Made by a program: the position numbers and the translations under genes. A stretch of DNA of 64,000 bases from Inia geoffrensis (taxonomy: Eukaryota > Chordata > Mammalia > Artiodactyla > Iniidae): contig CM070919.1 in the NCBI GenBank assembly GCA_036417435.1, positions 36,076,318 through 36,140,317 on the forward strand, given 5' to 3'. Shown here in pieces: positions 1 to 9,764 of the stretch. Position 1 is the stretch's first letter, and each line of letters begins with the position of its first letter. The notes beneath the pieces were generated by a model, which saw nothing but the letters and a program-made list of their open reading frames with translations, searched no databases and was not told the DNA's origin.

Positions 1-2258
1 AATTTCTCTTTCAGATTTTTCATCATTAGTGTATAGGAATGCAGGAGATTTCTGTGCATTAATTTTCTATCCTGTTCCTTTACCAAAATCATTGATAAGC
101 TCTAGTAGTTTTCTGGTAGCATCTTTAGGATTCTCTATATATAGTACCATGTCATCTGCAAACAGTGACAGCTTTACTTCTTCTTTTTGGATTTGGATTC
201 CTTTTATTTCTTTATCTTCTCTGATTGCTGTGGCTAAAACTTCCAAAACTATGTTGACTAATGGTGGTGAGAGTGGGCAACCTGTCTTGTTCCTGATCTT
301 AGAGGAAATGGTTTCAGTTTTTCACCATTAAGAATGATGTTGGCTGTGGGTTTGTCATTTATGACCTTTATTATGTTGAGGAAAGTTCCCTCTATGCCTA
401 CTTTCTGCAGGGTTTTTATCATAAATGGGTGTTGAGTTTTGTCGAAAGCTTTCTCTGCATCTATTGAGATGATCATATGGTTTTTCTCCTTCAATTTGTT
501 AATGTGGTTTATCACATTGATAGATTTGCTTATATTGAAGAATCCTTGCATCCCTGGGATAAACCCCACTTGATCATGGTGTGTGATCCTTTTAACGTGC
601 TCTTGGATTCTCTTTGCTTGTATTTTGTTGAGTATTTTTGCATCTATGTTCATCAGTGATACTGGCCTATAGTTTTCTTTCTCTGTGACATCTTTGTCTG
701 GTTTTGGTATCAGGGTGATGGTGGCCTCGTAGAATGAGTTTGGGAGTGTTCCTCCCTCTGCTATATTTTGGAAGAACTTGAGAAGGATAGGTCTTAGCTC
801 TTCTCTAAATGTTTGATAGAATTCGCCTGTGAAGCCATCTGGTCCTGGGCTTTTGTTAGTTGGAAGATTTTTAATCACAGTTTCAATTTCAGTGCTTGTG
901 ATTGGTCTGTTCATATTTTCTATTTCTTCCTCGTTCAGCCTCGGAAGGTTGTGCATTTCTAAGAATGTGTCCATTTCTTCCAGGTTGTCCATTTTATTGG
1001 CATAGAGTTGCTTGTAGTAATCTCTCGTGATCCTTTGTATTTCTGCAGTGTCAGTTGTTGCTTCTCCTTTTTCATTTCTAATTCTATTGATTTGAGTCTT
1101 CTCCCTTTTTTTCTTGATGAGTCTGAATAATGGTTTATCAATTTTGTTTATCTTATCAAATAACCAGCTTTTAGATTTATTGATCTTTGCTCCAGTTTCC
1201 TTCGTTTCTTTTTCATTTATTTCTGATCTGATCTTTATGATTTCTTTCCCTCTGCTAACTTTGTTTTTTTTTATTGTTCTTCTTTCTCTAATTGCTTTAG
1301 GTGTAAGGTTAGCTTGTTTATTTGAGATGTTTCTTGTTTCTTGAGGTAGGATTGTATTGCTATAAACTTCCCTCTTAGAACTGCTTTTGCTTCATCCCAT
1401 AGGTTTTGGGTCGTTGTGTTTTCATTGTCATTTATTTCTCGGTATTTTTTGATTTCCTCTTTGATTTCTTCAGTGATTTCTTGTTTATTTAGTGGTGTAT
1501 TATTTAGCCTCAATGTGTTTGAATTTTTTCCAGATTTTTTTCCTGTAATTGATATCTAGTCTCATGGCATTTTTGTTGGAAAAGATACTTGATACGATTC
1601 CAATTTTCTTAAATTTACCAAGGCTTGATTTGTGACCCAAGATATGATGTATCCTGGAGAATGTTGCATGAGCACTTGCGAAGAAAGTGTATTCTGTTGT
1701 TTTTCGATGGAATGTCCTATAAGTATCAATTAAGTCCCTCTTGTTTAATCTATCATTTAAAGCTTGTGTTTCCTTATTTATTTTCATTTTGGATGATCTG
1801 TCCGTTGGTGAAAGTAGGGTGTTAAAGTCCCCTACTATGATTGTGTTACTGTCAATTTCCCCTTTTATGGCTGTTAGCATTTGCCTTATGTATTGAGGTG
1901 TTCCTTTGTTGGGCGCATAAATAGTTACAATTGTTATATCTTTTTCTTGGATTGATCCCTTGATCACTATGTAGTGTCCTTCTTTGTCTCTTGTAATACT
2001 CTTTATCTTAAAGTCTATTTTGTCTGATATGAGAATTGCTACTCCAGCTCTCTTTTGGTTTCCATTTGCATGGAATATCTTTTTCCATCCCCTCACTTTC
2101 AGGCTGTTTGTGTCCCTAGTTCTGAAGTGGGTCTCTTGCAGACAGCATATATACAGGCCCTGTTTTTGTATCCATTCAGCCAGTCTGTGTCTTTTGGTTG
2201 GAGCACTTAATCCATTTACATTTAAGGTAGTTATTGATATGTATGTTCCTATTGCCAT
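1..2258 (-). pseudogene. L1 ORF2 remnant (endonuclease and reverse transcriptase)
   Basis: ORF2p nicks target DNA and reverse-transcribes L1 RNA. It starts at an ATG at 2258-2256. The first open segment (252 residues, 2258-1500) is the AP-like endonuclease: it keeps the N13 region (TLNVNGL), E42 (CLQETH) and D144/N146 (GDFN). The aspartate expected in the RIDHILG motif is histidine (RIHHILG, residue 204), and the SDH triad is SNK (227-229), so three catalytic residues are lost. After a frameshift the linker continues through 1513-1271 and 1141-959. The RT domain runs through 992-258 ([23 protein letters not shown]). Another frame break near 258 separates it from the FADD box at about 163-152. 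The cysteine-rich end is beyond the window. Confidence 0.93.
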
Positions 2259-2316
2259 TTTCTTAATTGTTTTGGGTTTAATATTGCAGGTCTTTTACTT
2301 CTTTTGTGTTTCCTGC

Positions 2317-3203
2317 CTAGAGAAGTTCCTTTAGCATTTGTTGTAAAGCTGGATTGGTGGTGCTGAATTCCCTTAGCTTTTGCTTGTCTGTAAAGATTTT
2401 AATTTCTCCATCAAATCTGAATGAGATCCTTGCTGGGTAGAGTAACCTTGGTTGTAGGTTTTTTCCCTTTCATCACTTTAAATATGTCCTGCCCCTCCCT
2501 TCTGGCTTGCAGAGTTTCTGCTGAAAGATCAGCTGTTAACCTTATTGGAAATCCCTTGTATGTTATTTGTTGTTTTTCCCTTGCTGCTTTGAATATTTTT
2601 TCTGCATATTTAATTTTGATACTTTAATATGTGTCCTCGCATGTTTCTCCTTGGATTTATCCTGTATAGGACTCTCTGTGCTTCCTGGGCTTGATTAACT
2701 ATTTCCTTTCACATATTAGGGAAGTTTTCAACTGTAATATCTTCAAATATTTTCTCAGTCCCTTTCTTTTTCTCTTCTTCTGGAACCCGTATAATTCGAA
2801 TATTGATGTGTTTAATGTTATCTCAGAGGTCTCTGAGACTGTTCTCAATTCTTTTCATTCTTCTTTCTTTATTCTGCTCTGCAGTAGTTATTTCCCCTAC
2901 TTTATCTTCCAGGTCTCTTATCTGTTCTTTTGCCTCAGTTATTCTGCTATTGATCCCTTCTAGAGAATTTTTAATTTCATTTACTGTGTTGTTCATCATT
3001 GTTTGTTTGCACTGTAGTTCTTCTAGGTCCGTGTTAAACGTTTCTTGTATTTTCTCCACTTTATTTCCAAGATTTTGGATCATCTTTACTATCATTAGTC
3101 AGAATACTTTTTCAGGTAGACTGCCTATTTCCTCCTCATTGGTTTGGTCTGGTGGGTTTTTATCTTGCTCCTTCCTCTGGTGTGTATTTCTTTGTCTTCT
3201 CAT
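2317..3203 (-). pseudogene. L1 ORF1 remnant (RNA-binding chaperone)
   Basis: ORF1p is the trimeric coiled-coil protein that coats L1 RNA. The expected start is the ATG at 3203-3201 (MRRQRNTHQRKEQDK), about 295 codons before the TAG at 2319-2317. A TGA replaces an arginine codon about 35 codons in, just before the internal Met at 3095. The coiled-coil segment (NLGNKVEKIQETF to SLRDL, 3095-2823) ends at a TGA where tryptophan is expected. A third TGA follows FPNM, and indels break the frame in the middle. The C-terminal domain is still legible near 2450-2340 (LLYPARISFRFDGEIK and TDKQKLREF). Only 58 bp separate ORF1 from the ORF2 start, as usual in L1. Confidence 0.92.
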
Positions 3204-3712
3204 TTTGCTTAACTTACTGTGTTTGGGGTCTCCTTTTGGCAGGCTGCAGGTTCGTAGTTCCCGTTGTTTTTGGTGTCTGCCCCCAGTGGGTAAGGTTGGT
3301 TCAGTGGGTTGTGTAGGCTTCCTGGTGGAGGGGACTGGTGCCTGTGTTCTGGTGGATGAGGCTGGATCTTGTCTTTCTGGTGGGCAGGACCGCGTCTGAT
3401 GGTGTGTTTTGGGGTGTCTGTGAACCTATTATGATTTTAGGCAGTGTCTCTGCTAATGGGTGGGGTTGTGTTCCTGTCTTGCTAGTTGTCTGGCATGAGG
3501 TGTCCTGCAGTGGAGCTTGCTGGTCATCGAGTGGACCTGGGTCTTAGTGTTGAGATGGAGATCTCAGGGAGAGCTTTTGCCATTTGATATTATGTGCAGC
3601 CAGGAGTTCTGTGGTGGACCAGTGTCCTGAACTTGGCTCTCCCACCTCAGAGGCACAGACCTGACACATGGTGGGAGCACCAAGACCCTGTCAGCCACAC
3701 GGCTCAGAAGAA

Positions 3713-4045
3713 AAGGGAGGGAAAAAAATGAAAGAAAGAAAAAATTAAAAAGTTATTAAAAGAAACAATAAAAGAAAGAAAGAAGAGAGCAAGCAAACCA
3801 ACGAAAAATCCTCCAATTATAATAAGTGCTAAAAACTGTACTAAAAAAAAAAAAAAAGACAGAACCCTAGGGCAAATGGTAAAAGCAAAGCTATACAGAC
3901 AAAATCACACAAAGAAGCATACACATACACACTCACAAAAAGAGAAAAAGCAAAATATATATATATATGTATATAAAAGAAAAAAAGGAGGAAGAGAGCA
4001 ACCAAATTAATAAACAAATCTACCAGTGATAATACACTCTAAATA
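3713..4045. repeat. A-rich low-complexity tract in L1 5' UTR
   Basis: Plus-strand sequence is dominated by A with short AAAG/AAGA runs, an A-run of about 15 at 3843-3857, and a short (AT)n stretch near 3955-3968. On the L1 sense strand it is T-rich. It lies inside the L1 5' UTR and is not a poly(A) tail. Confidence 0.75.
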
Positions 4046-4387
4046 CTAAAGTAAGGTAAACATAAAACCAGGAATAAATTAGAAGCAGAAAGCAAACCCC
4101 AAGTCTACAGTTGCTCCCAAAGTCCGCCTCCTCAGTTTGGGATGATTCGCTGTCTATTCATGTATTCCACAGACGCAGGTACATCAAGTTGATTGTGGAG
4201 CTTTAATCCGCTGCTCCTGAGGCGGCTGGGCGGCATTTCCTTTTCTCTTTGTTCTCACAGCTCCCAGGGGCTCTGCTTTGGATTTGGCCCCGCCTGTCCC
4301 TGTAGGTCGCCGGAGGGCGTCTGTTCTTCGCTCAGACAGGACGGGGTTAAAGGAGCCGCTGACTCGGGGGCTCTGGCGCACTCAGGC

Positions 4388-4690
4388 CGGGGGAGAGAGG
4401 GGCACGGAGGCCGGGGGGGGGGGGGGGGAGGGAGGGGCGCGGAGTGCGGGGGGGGGGGGAGGGAGGGGCGCGGAGTGCGGGTGGGGGGGAGGGAGGGGCG
4501 CGGAGTGCGGGTGGGGGGGAGGGAGGGGCGCGGAGTGCGGGTGGGGGGGAGGGAGGGGCGCGGAGTGCGGGTGGGGGAGGGAGGGGCACGGAGTGCGGGG
4601 GGGGGGGGAGGGAGGGGCGCGGAGTCCGGGGGGGGGAGGGAGGGGCACGGAGTGGGGGGGGGAGGGAGGGGCACGGCGTGCGGGGCGGGG
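4388..4690. repeat. G-rich 30-bp minisatellite in L1 5' UTR
   Basis: Tandem units of about 30 bp share the core AGGGAGGGGCGCGGAGTGCGG, separated by runs of 7 to 16 G. From about 4471 to 4570 the units are nearly identical (each 60-base line holds two). They diverge toward both ends (CACGGAG and CGGAGTCC variants). A run of 16 G lies at 4413-4428. Because 30 is a multiple of three, every frame stays open and produces long spurious Gly/Arg or Pro/Ser ORFs. The G-rich strand is plus, so the L1 RNA would carry the C-rich strand. Confidence 0.92.
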
Positions 4691-5365
4691 CTGCGGCGGC
4701 AGAGGCCGGCGTGACGTTGCACCAGCCTGAGGCGCGCCGTGCGTTCTCCCTGGGGAAGTTGTCCCTGGATCCCGGGACCCTGGCGGTGGCGGGCTGCACG
4801 GGCTCCCCGAAAGGGGGTGTGGACAGTGACCTGTGCTCGCACACAGGCTTCTTGGTGGCGGCAGCGGCAGCAGCAGCCTTAGCGGCTCCCGCCCGTCTCC
4901 GGAGCTCCTTTAAGCAGCGCTCTGAACCCCCTCTCCTCGCGCACCAGGAAGCAAAGAGGGAAGAAAAAAGTCTCTTGCCTCTCCGGGAGGTCCAGACTTT
5001 TCCCCGGACTCCCTCCCGGCCAGCCGTGGCGCACTAACCCCCTGCAGGCTGTGTTCACGCCGCCAGCCCCAGTCCTCTCCCTGGGCTCCGACCGAAGCCC
5101 GAGCCTCCGCTCCCAGCCCCGCCTGCCCCGGCGGGTGAGCCGACAAGCCTCTCGGGCTGGTGAGTGCAGGTCGGCCCCGATCCTCTGTGCGGGAATCTCC
5201 CCGCTTTGCCCTCCGCACCCCTGTGGCTGCGCTCTCCTCCGCGGCTCCGATGCTTCCCCCTCCGCCACCCGCAGTCTCCGCCCGCGAAGGGGCTTCTAGT
5301 GTGTGGACACCTTTCCTCCTTCACGGCTCCCTCCCGCTGGCGCAGGTACCGTCCCTATTCCTTTG

Positions 5366-5406
5366 TCTCTGTTTATTCTTTTTTCTTTTGCCCTACCCAG
5401 GTACGT
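5366..5406 (+). other. Antisense acceptor/donor-like motif in L1 5' UTR
   Basis: On the strand antisense to the L1, a long pyrimidine tract (ending CTTTTGCCCTACCCAG at 5400) is followed at once by GTACGT. An acceptor therefore sits directly against a donor-like hexamer. The sense L1 RNA would not use it; only transcripts crossing the L1 antisense could. Function is inferred. Confidence 0.4.
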
Positions 5407-5567
5407 GGGGGGTTTCTTGCCTTTGAAGAGGTCTGAGGTCTTTTGCCAGCCTTCAGTAGGTGTTCTGTAGGAGTTGTTCCACGTGTAGATGTATTTCTGG
5501 TGTATCTGTGGGGAGGAAGGTGATCTCCGCGTCTTACTCTTCTGCCATCTTGAAGGTCTCTCCTCCA

Positions 5568-6039
5568 AGTCAGTCAATTTATACAGAAAGAATCTGCATC
5601 TTATTGTTTTGCTCACTATGCTTTGTTTCAAGATAAAATTGAAACTTGGTGGGGAGTAGAGGATATATTCACTACAGAAAGACACTGAGGATTTACGATC
5701 ATGTTAATCACCCTAAAAGACGAAACCTAAGGACAAACAATTATCACTATACTTCTCTGCTTTACCTGATTTTACATGAGCATTCTCCACAGTTGTTCCC
5801 TCCTCCTTCAGTTTGTTGTTTCAGGATGGTTGATACTAATTGAAAAGTTAGTTCTAGAAGAATGTGCCTGTTTTCATTATGAATCCAATCATTCTAAACA
5901 TCCCTTGAAAAATGTCCATTTAAAATATCCCACTACCCATGAAGATTCTGTTCCTACTCTTAAAAACAATGATTGCAGCTGACTAGGAAAAAACTATTTT
6001 AATGTATAAATATTAATAATAATTAGAATTAAACAGCAT
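5568..6039. other. No gene recognised
   Basis: Ordinary AT-rich flanking DNA between the L1 5' end and a MIR. I see no convincing open frame, RNA gene or repeat family here. Confidence 0.5.
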
Positions 6040-6250
6040 TTTAAAATATTAGCTAGCACTCTAAGTGCTTATGAATATTAACTCTATCTCTGTAAATGCA
6101 TGGAAGGTTTCATTTTCTCCCCATTTTAAAGATGAAGTAATTAAGGCACAGAAAGTTTGTCTCACTCAAGGTTACGCAGGCATGGCAGTTTCGTAGCAAA
6201 GCTGGGGTTCATCCACAAGAATTGGGTTTCCGAACCTGCCCTTTCAGAAT
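6040..6250 (-). mobile_element. MIR SINE (old)
   Basis: The plus strand reads as the complement of MIR: CCATTTTAAAGATGAAGTAA, then AAGGCACAGAAAG, then a degenerate form of the CAAGGTCACACAG segment near 6168-6180. The upstream part (AGCACTCTAAGTGCTTATGA) also fits. It is strongly diverged. Confidence 0.75.
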
Positions 6251-6593
6251 CTTATAAACGTGAATAGGACAAGTAACTGCAAACGTAACAGCCCTAATGG
6301 TGCTGTGAGACCGTGGAGGGTTAGCGTCAGAGCCAGAGGCCCAAGCCCAGTCTGGGCCTTCCCTGAACCTGAAACATAGGTGCTATAGTGGGGCTCGCCC
6401 ATCAACAATTACATATGGAAAGATCCACGGAGTCTAGCGTTCAAGACCAAAGCAGAGCTATAAACTTCTTGAATATCTGCAAGAAACTGCAGTATACATT
6501 TTAAAAGGTGAAATTCAAATCCAACTTTCGAGGAACCCTGGAACACTTCCTGAAACCCTTGGGTTTCCAGGAGCCATTCCAAGTCCCCTGGTC

Positions 6594-6694
6594 CCTTCAG
6601 TAGCTCAGCTGGTAGAGCAGAAGGCTGTAGTTGAAGTCCCCTGTACTACAGAGCCACAGCCTTTACGTCACTGCTCTTTTGCTCTCCAGTGCAC
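6594..6694 (+). pseudogene. tRNA-Tyr (GTA) pseudogene with intron-like insert
   Basis: The first 37 bases closely follow the 5' half of tRNA-Tyr: CCTTCAGTAGCTCAGCTGGT then AGAGCAGAAGGCTGTAG. The A-box region and D-stem (GCTC/GAGC) are intact and the anticodon triplet GTA is at 6627-6629. What follows (TTGAAGTCCCCTGTAC...) is not the mature 3' half, but its start, GTTG after the anticodon, resembles the short intron of mammalian tRNA-Tyr genes. A decayed 3' half can be aligned from about 6660 (CCTTTACGTCACTG). The B box and the acceptor-stem complement are destroyed. This suggests an old DNA-level or unspliced copy that cannot yield tRNA. The 5' half is clear; the 3' alignment is inference. 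Confidence 0.6.
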
Positions 6695-7012
6695 AGTGGC
6701 TCCCACACAGATTCCATGAGATGTTAGAATCCTGTTTTCTTGGTTAAAAGATGATTTTATTTTATTTTTTCTTTAAATAAAGGAATACTGATCCGTGGGC
6801 ACAGATCACCACATACCAGAGTTGAATTACTTTTCTCTGCTCAAGAAACCATTTCCAATTTCAGGATGCCTCATCACTCCCCCCTCCCCCTTGATATTTT
6901 GTAAAAATCTCCCTTCATTTGGACTCATCTATAGCCGTTATTGGCTGTGTAACAGTAGCACTGCGGCCGAGCAGCATTCTTGGACCCCCAGCACTCAGCC
7001 TGAAGGAGCACG

Positions 7013-7090
7013 AGGTTTTTACTGAATCACGATGTTGTACACCTGACACTAGTATAATAGTGCATGTTAATTCCAACCCAATAAAAAATG
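7013..7090 (+). mobile_element. L1 3' end fragment
   Basis: GATGTTGTACACCTGACACT followed by CCAACCCAATAAAAAATGA is the terminal 3' UTR of artiodactyl/mammalian L1. Only the last 80 bases or so are recognisable; the 5' truncation point is uncertain. Confidence 0.65.
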
Positions 7091-7196
7091 AAAATATAGA
7101 GGACATATATATTGTATCTGTGTCATATATCAAGTACCTACTGTGTGCAAAGATCAGATGAATTCATGTGAGAGATGAGACAAGCATGAATGAAGC

Positions 7197-7267
7197 CATA
7201 TATATATAGAGAGAGAGAGAGAGAAAGATCTACCCATACGAATATACACGTATTACACAGAGAGAGA
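7197..7267. repeat. (TA)n/(GA)n simple repeat
   Basis: A short TATATA run grades into GAGAGA (7197-7226); a second GAGAGA run is at 7259-7267. Confidence 0.9.
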
Positions 7268-7369
7268 GTGTGCCTAGGATAGATGAATGTGGCTGACATG
7301 ATTATGATTTAAAAAAGCACTAGGAAGTAACCTCACCTCCTCCGCAAATTCTTGATCTAAGAGCCACTT

Positions 7370-7446
7370 ATTTCTCTCTCTGTTGCCTAGCACAAAGCTT
7401 AGAGGAAAGAAAGTTCTCAGTAAGTGTCTGTTGAATAAATAAATAA
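7370..7446 (+). mobile_element. L2 LINE 3' end
   Basis: TTGCCTAGCACAAAGCTTAG, then AGTAAGTGTCTGTTGAATAA with a reiterated AAAT tail, matches the L2 3' terminus (CCTGGCACATAGTAGGxxxTGTTGAATGAATGAA type). Confidence 0.6.
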
Positions 7447-7456
7447 GTGAAGAATT

Positions 7457-7490
7457 AGAGGAAGGAAGGGAGGGAGGGAAGGAGGGAAAA
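7457..7490. repeat. (GGAA/GGGA)n simple repeat
   Basis: A purine-only tract of GGAAGGAAGGGAGGGAGGG type directly follows the L2 end. Confidence 0.9.
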
Positions 7491-7789
7491 GGGCTTCGTC
7501 AACCAATTGAAACATCCAGCCCGGTCTCCAAAATCATCCATCCCTTGACTCTTGTCCATCTGCTTGACTGTCCAGTTTTGGGCCAACCCAAGATCCCCAA
7601 CCTTGGTTAGCTTCACCTTTCATTTTCTTAGCTGGAGGCTCATGAAGAGTTTCTTGAGAACATCATGAGTATCTGCCAACTTGGTCCAGGATAAGCCTGT
7701 CCTGCTCAATCTCACTGGATCCCTACCCGACCTTGTGTGTTTGTTTACGTTTAACACCTAATCATGTTGCCCAAGCATCCTCTCCAGTC

Positions 7790-8640
7790 ACTTTGATGTT
7801 TCACAGTTTCTCAAGTCATCAGCTCCACCCATGTTCCTCTTAAATGACTTTCTCCTTCCTGCCTCAGATAAAATGGCATCTCTCCTCCTTTACAGCCAAA
7901 CCTCCCACCTACCCTTGACCTTAATTACCCTCCTCTCGTCACTGGCCTCTACTTCTGTTGCAGTCACATGCTCAAGCTGATTCATCCGTAAGTAACCAAA
8001 AGCAAAATGACCACCAAGAAGACATTCTCCTCAACTCTGTCATACCTTTTTTTCCCTCTTCTTGTCATGATCCAGCTTTCCTCCTCCTGTAAGTCAGCTT
8101 TTATACCCTCTATGTGACCAAAATATCTGTCTCAGAAGACACAAATGTTTTCCAAAATCAAATCTATGATTTTCAGACAGTTCTCGTCCTTTCAAATCTA
8201 CCAGTAGCGTTTAACACTGTGGGGCCTGAAAGAAAAAAAGCACAACGTAAAAGCTGAGAATTATGTTAATTCACTGGACTTGCTGAGGACTTAAATCCGG
8301 GAGACAGCCTCTCAGATAGCTCTGGGGGGCTGCTCCAAAGAGATAAGCAAGGAGCCCGGTTGGAGGTGGCTGAAGAGTCTGATAGCTTGATGGCCAGAGC
8401 ATCCTTTGTTTACTGTTGTGGCAGGTGACATTCTTCATCCACAACTGTTTACCTATTAGCTCTTCACAAAACACTCTCCACGGCCTCCAGTGTGACTCCT
8501 TGACCTGATTCCTTTCCTCCTGGCTCCTTTCCTGACTCTTGCTTCCCCAACGCTGCACGTAGATATTTCCTCAAGTGTAGAGCACCTTCTCTGCATCTCT
8601 TGGAGAATGACATCCTTTCCATGACTCCCCACACTGTAAC
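7790..8640 (+). mobile_element. Possible old LINE coding remnant
   Basis: Pyrimidine-rich sequence resembles the plus-strand texture of old LINE reverse-transcriptase coding DNA; CCAGTAGCGTTTAACACTGT near 8200 recalls the SAAFDTVDH region. No frame is open and the alignment is by eye only. It may simply be unassigned sequence. Confidence 0.25.
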
Positions 8641-9433
8641 TCAATACTTTCAGCAAATGTATTAACAAGATATTGATCTGGCCCCTTGAAAACAAATACA
8701 ACGTCTTTCTGAAAAACTAGCTCTTTCTCTTCCCTTCCCTTTTTCTAATAATTACATCCATTATCTCTTAGTCAACAATGTTCAAAACCTAAAAGTAATT
8801 TCTGAACTATCTTTGCCTATCTTATATCCTCCCTGTATTTTTGTTTCTTTGTTGTTATTTTCATTTTTTGTTTCTTGGTATAGTTGAGAAAGAAGGAAAG
8901 GGAGGAACAGAGAGAATAAGACTCATTGTTTGACACTTGGAAATTATTCCAAAGGATGATGATGCTAAAATGAAAACTAAATGGTAAAACTCAAGGAATG
9001 GATTTATTGTAGCTGTGACTGCTGTTTAAAATGACTAAGTAAAATGCAAAAAGGAGGAACACATGCATTGTTTCCCTTCAACAGAGCCAGAAACAAGTAT
9101 TTGTAAATTCACACAGTAGTAAACATAATCGTGGGCTCTGGGAATACGGTGTGGCCTAAAGTTTGTCCTACTCTTAATCTAATTATCATCATGTATAATC
9201 GGAATTAGCAACAGGGACTGAGTGGGAGGGGCTTTAAACAAGACGAAAAGGTGGCGGGTCTTAGGTAAATTCACAAACATTTCACTTTTCGCAAAGATAA
9301 ATAAGCATATAAATTTCTTGCTTTTACTACTAGAAGAAAAAAGCAAAAAGGCTCTAGATGGACTCGTAAAGTTTAGCTTAACACACTGCTACGGTAGACT
9401 TTTTATGATTATTAGGAATTTTTTCCATTCATG

Positions 9434-9538
9434 AATTGGGAAATTGGGATTGACATATATACACTAATATGTGTAAAATAAGTAACTGATAAGAACCTGC
9501 TGTATAAAAAATAAATAAATAAAATTCAAAAAAAAAGA
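9434..9538 (+). mobile_element. L1 3' UTR tail with poly(A)
   Basis: GGGATTGACATATATACACT, then AGAACCTGCTGTATAAAAAA, then AATAAATAAATAAAATTC and an A run matches the cetartiodactyl L1 3' terminus. Strongly 5' truncated (about 100 bp). Confidence 0.85.
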
Positions 9539-9681
9539 ATTGTTCCATTTGTTTTAAGTCAGCAGTAATCTCTCGTTACCGTGCATCTCAGTTTTTTAAG
9601 AGTTTCAGAACTGAAATTATGCATATAAAACATCAGATCAAGCATTTTTCCAGTTTATATATTTCATTTATTTTGTTTTAG
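9539..9681. other. No gene recognised
   Basis: Unique AT-rich sequence between an L1 tail and the candidate exon; it supplies the pyrimidine tract of that exon. Confidence 0.5.
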
Positions 9682-9764
9682 ACTTCCTACTCTTCTAAGA
9701 CAAAGTGATTTTGGATTTCTGTGCGAGCAAGAAAACTCAAGGCATCTTTAAAGAAGAAGAGAAG
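9682..9764 (+). other. Candidate non-coding exon (83 nt)
   Basis: The segment is bounded by a good acceptor (ATTTATTTTGTTTTAG, ending 9681) and a near-consensus donor (GAGAAG/GTAAGTCC, intron from 9765). The body is A-rich at its 3' end (AAAGAAGAAGAGAAG), which resembles purine-rich splicing enhancers. All three plus frames contain a stop, so an internal coding exon is excluded. It would have to be a UTR or lncRNA exon, or a decoy. No repeat family is recognised over it. No expression evidence is available here. Confidence 0.35.

Larger units (their letters stand above)
1..5567 (-). mobile_element. L1 LINE, 5' three-quarters, cut by left edge
   Basis: A non-LTR retrotransposon on the minus strand. 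Reading leftward there is a 5' end near 5567 (GACCTTCAAGATGGCAGAAG), a GC-rich 5' UTR, ORF1 (3203-2317), ORF2 from 2258, and then the window ends inside the reverse transcriptase domain. The 3' part of ORF2, the 3' UTR and the poly(A) lie outside. The 5' UTR, ORF1 and ORF2 agree with the recent cetacean L1 lineage as I remember it. Both ORFs carry nonsense codons and frameshifts, so the copy is dead. Because the 5' end is essentially complete, this was probably a full-length insertion. Its target-site duplication cannot be checked here because the other flank is missing. Confidence 0.95.
3204..5567 (-). promoter_or_regulatory. L1 5' UTR with internal promoter region
   Basis: This 2.4-kb segment lies upstream of ORF1 and should hold the internal pol II promoter, since L1 carries its promoter in the 5' UTR. 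Near 5560-5000 it is CpG-rich and begins with a GATGGC motif resembling the YY1-binding core at L1 5' ends. Next comes the G-rich tandem array (4388-4690), then an A-rich stretch on the plus strand (3713-4045), then sequence leading into ORF1. Many CpGs survive, which suggests a fairly recent insertion or low methylation-driven decay. Antisense promoters are known in L1 5' UTRs, but I cannot place one here from sequence alone. Confidence 0.8.

Noticed and set aside
4193..5037. Several open frames of 88 to 197 codons on both strands, Gly/Arg-rich or Pro/Ser-rich.
   Set aside because: They arise because the G-rich minisatellite has a 30-bp unit and few stops. They lie inside an L1 5' UTR and have no family signature.
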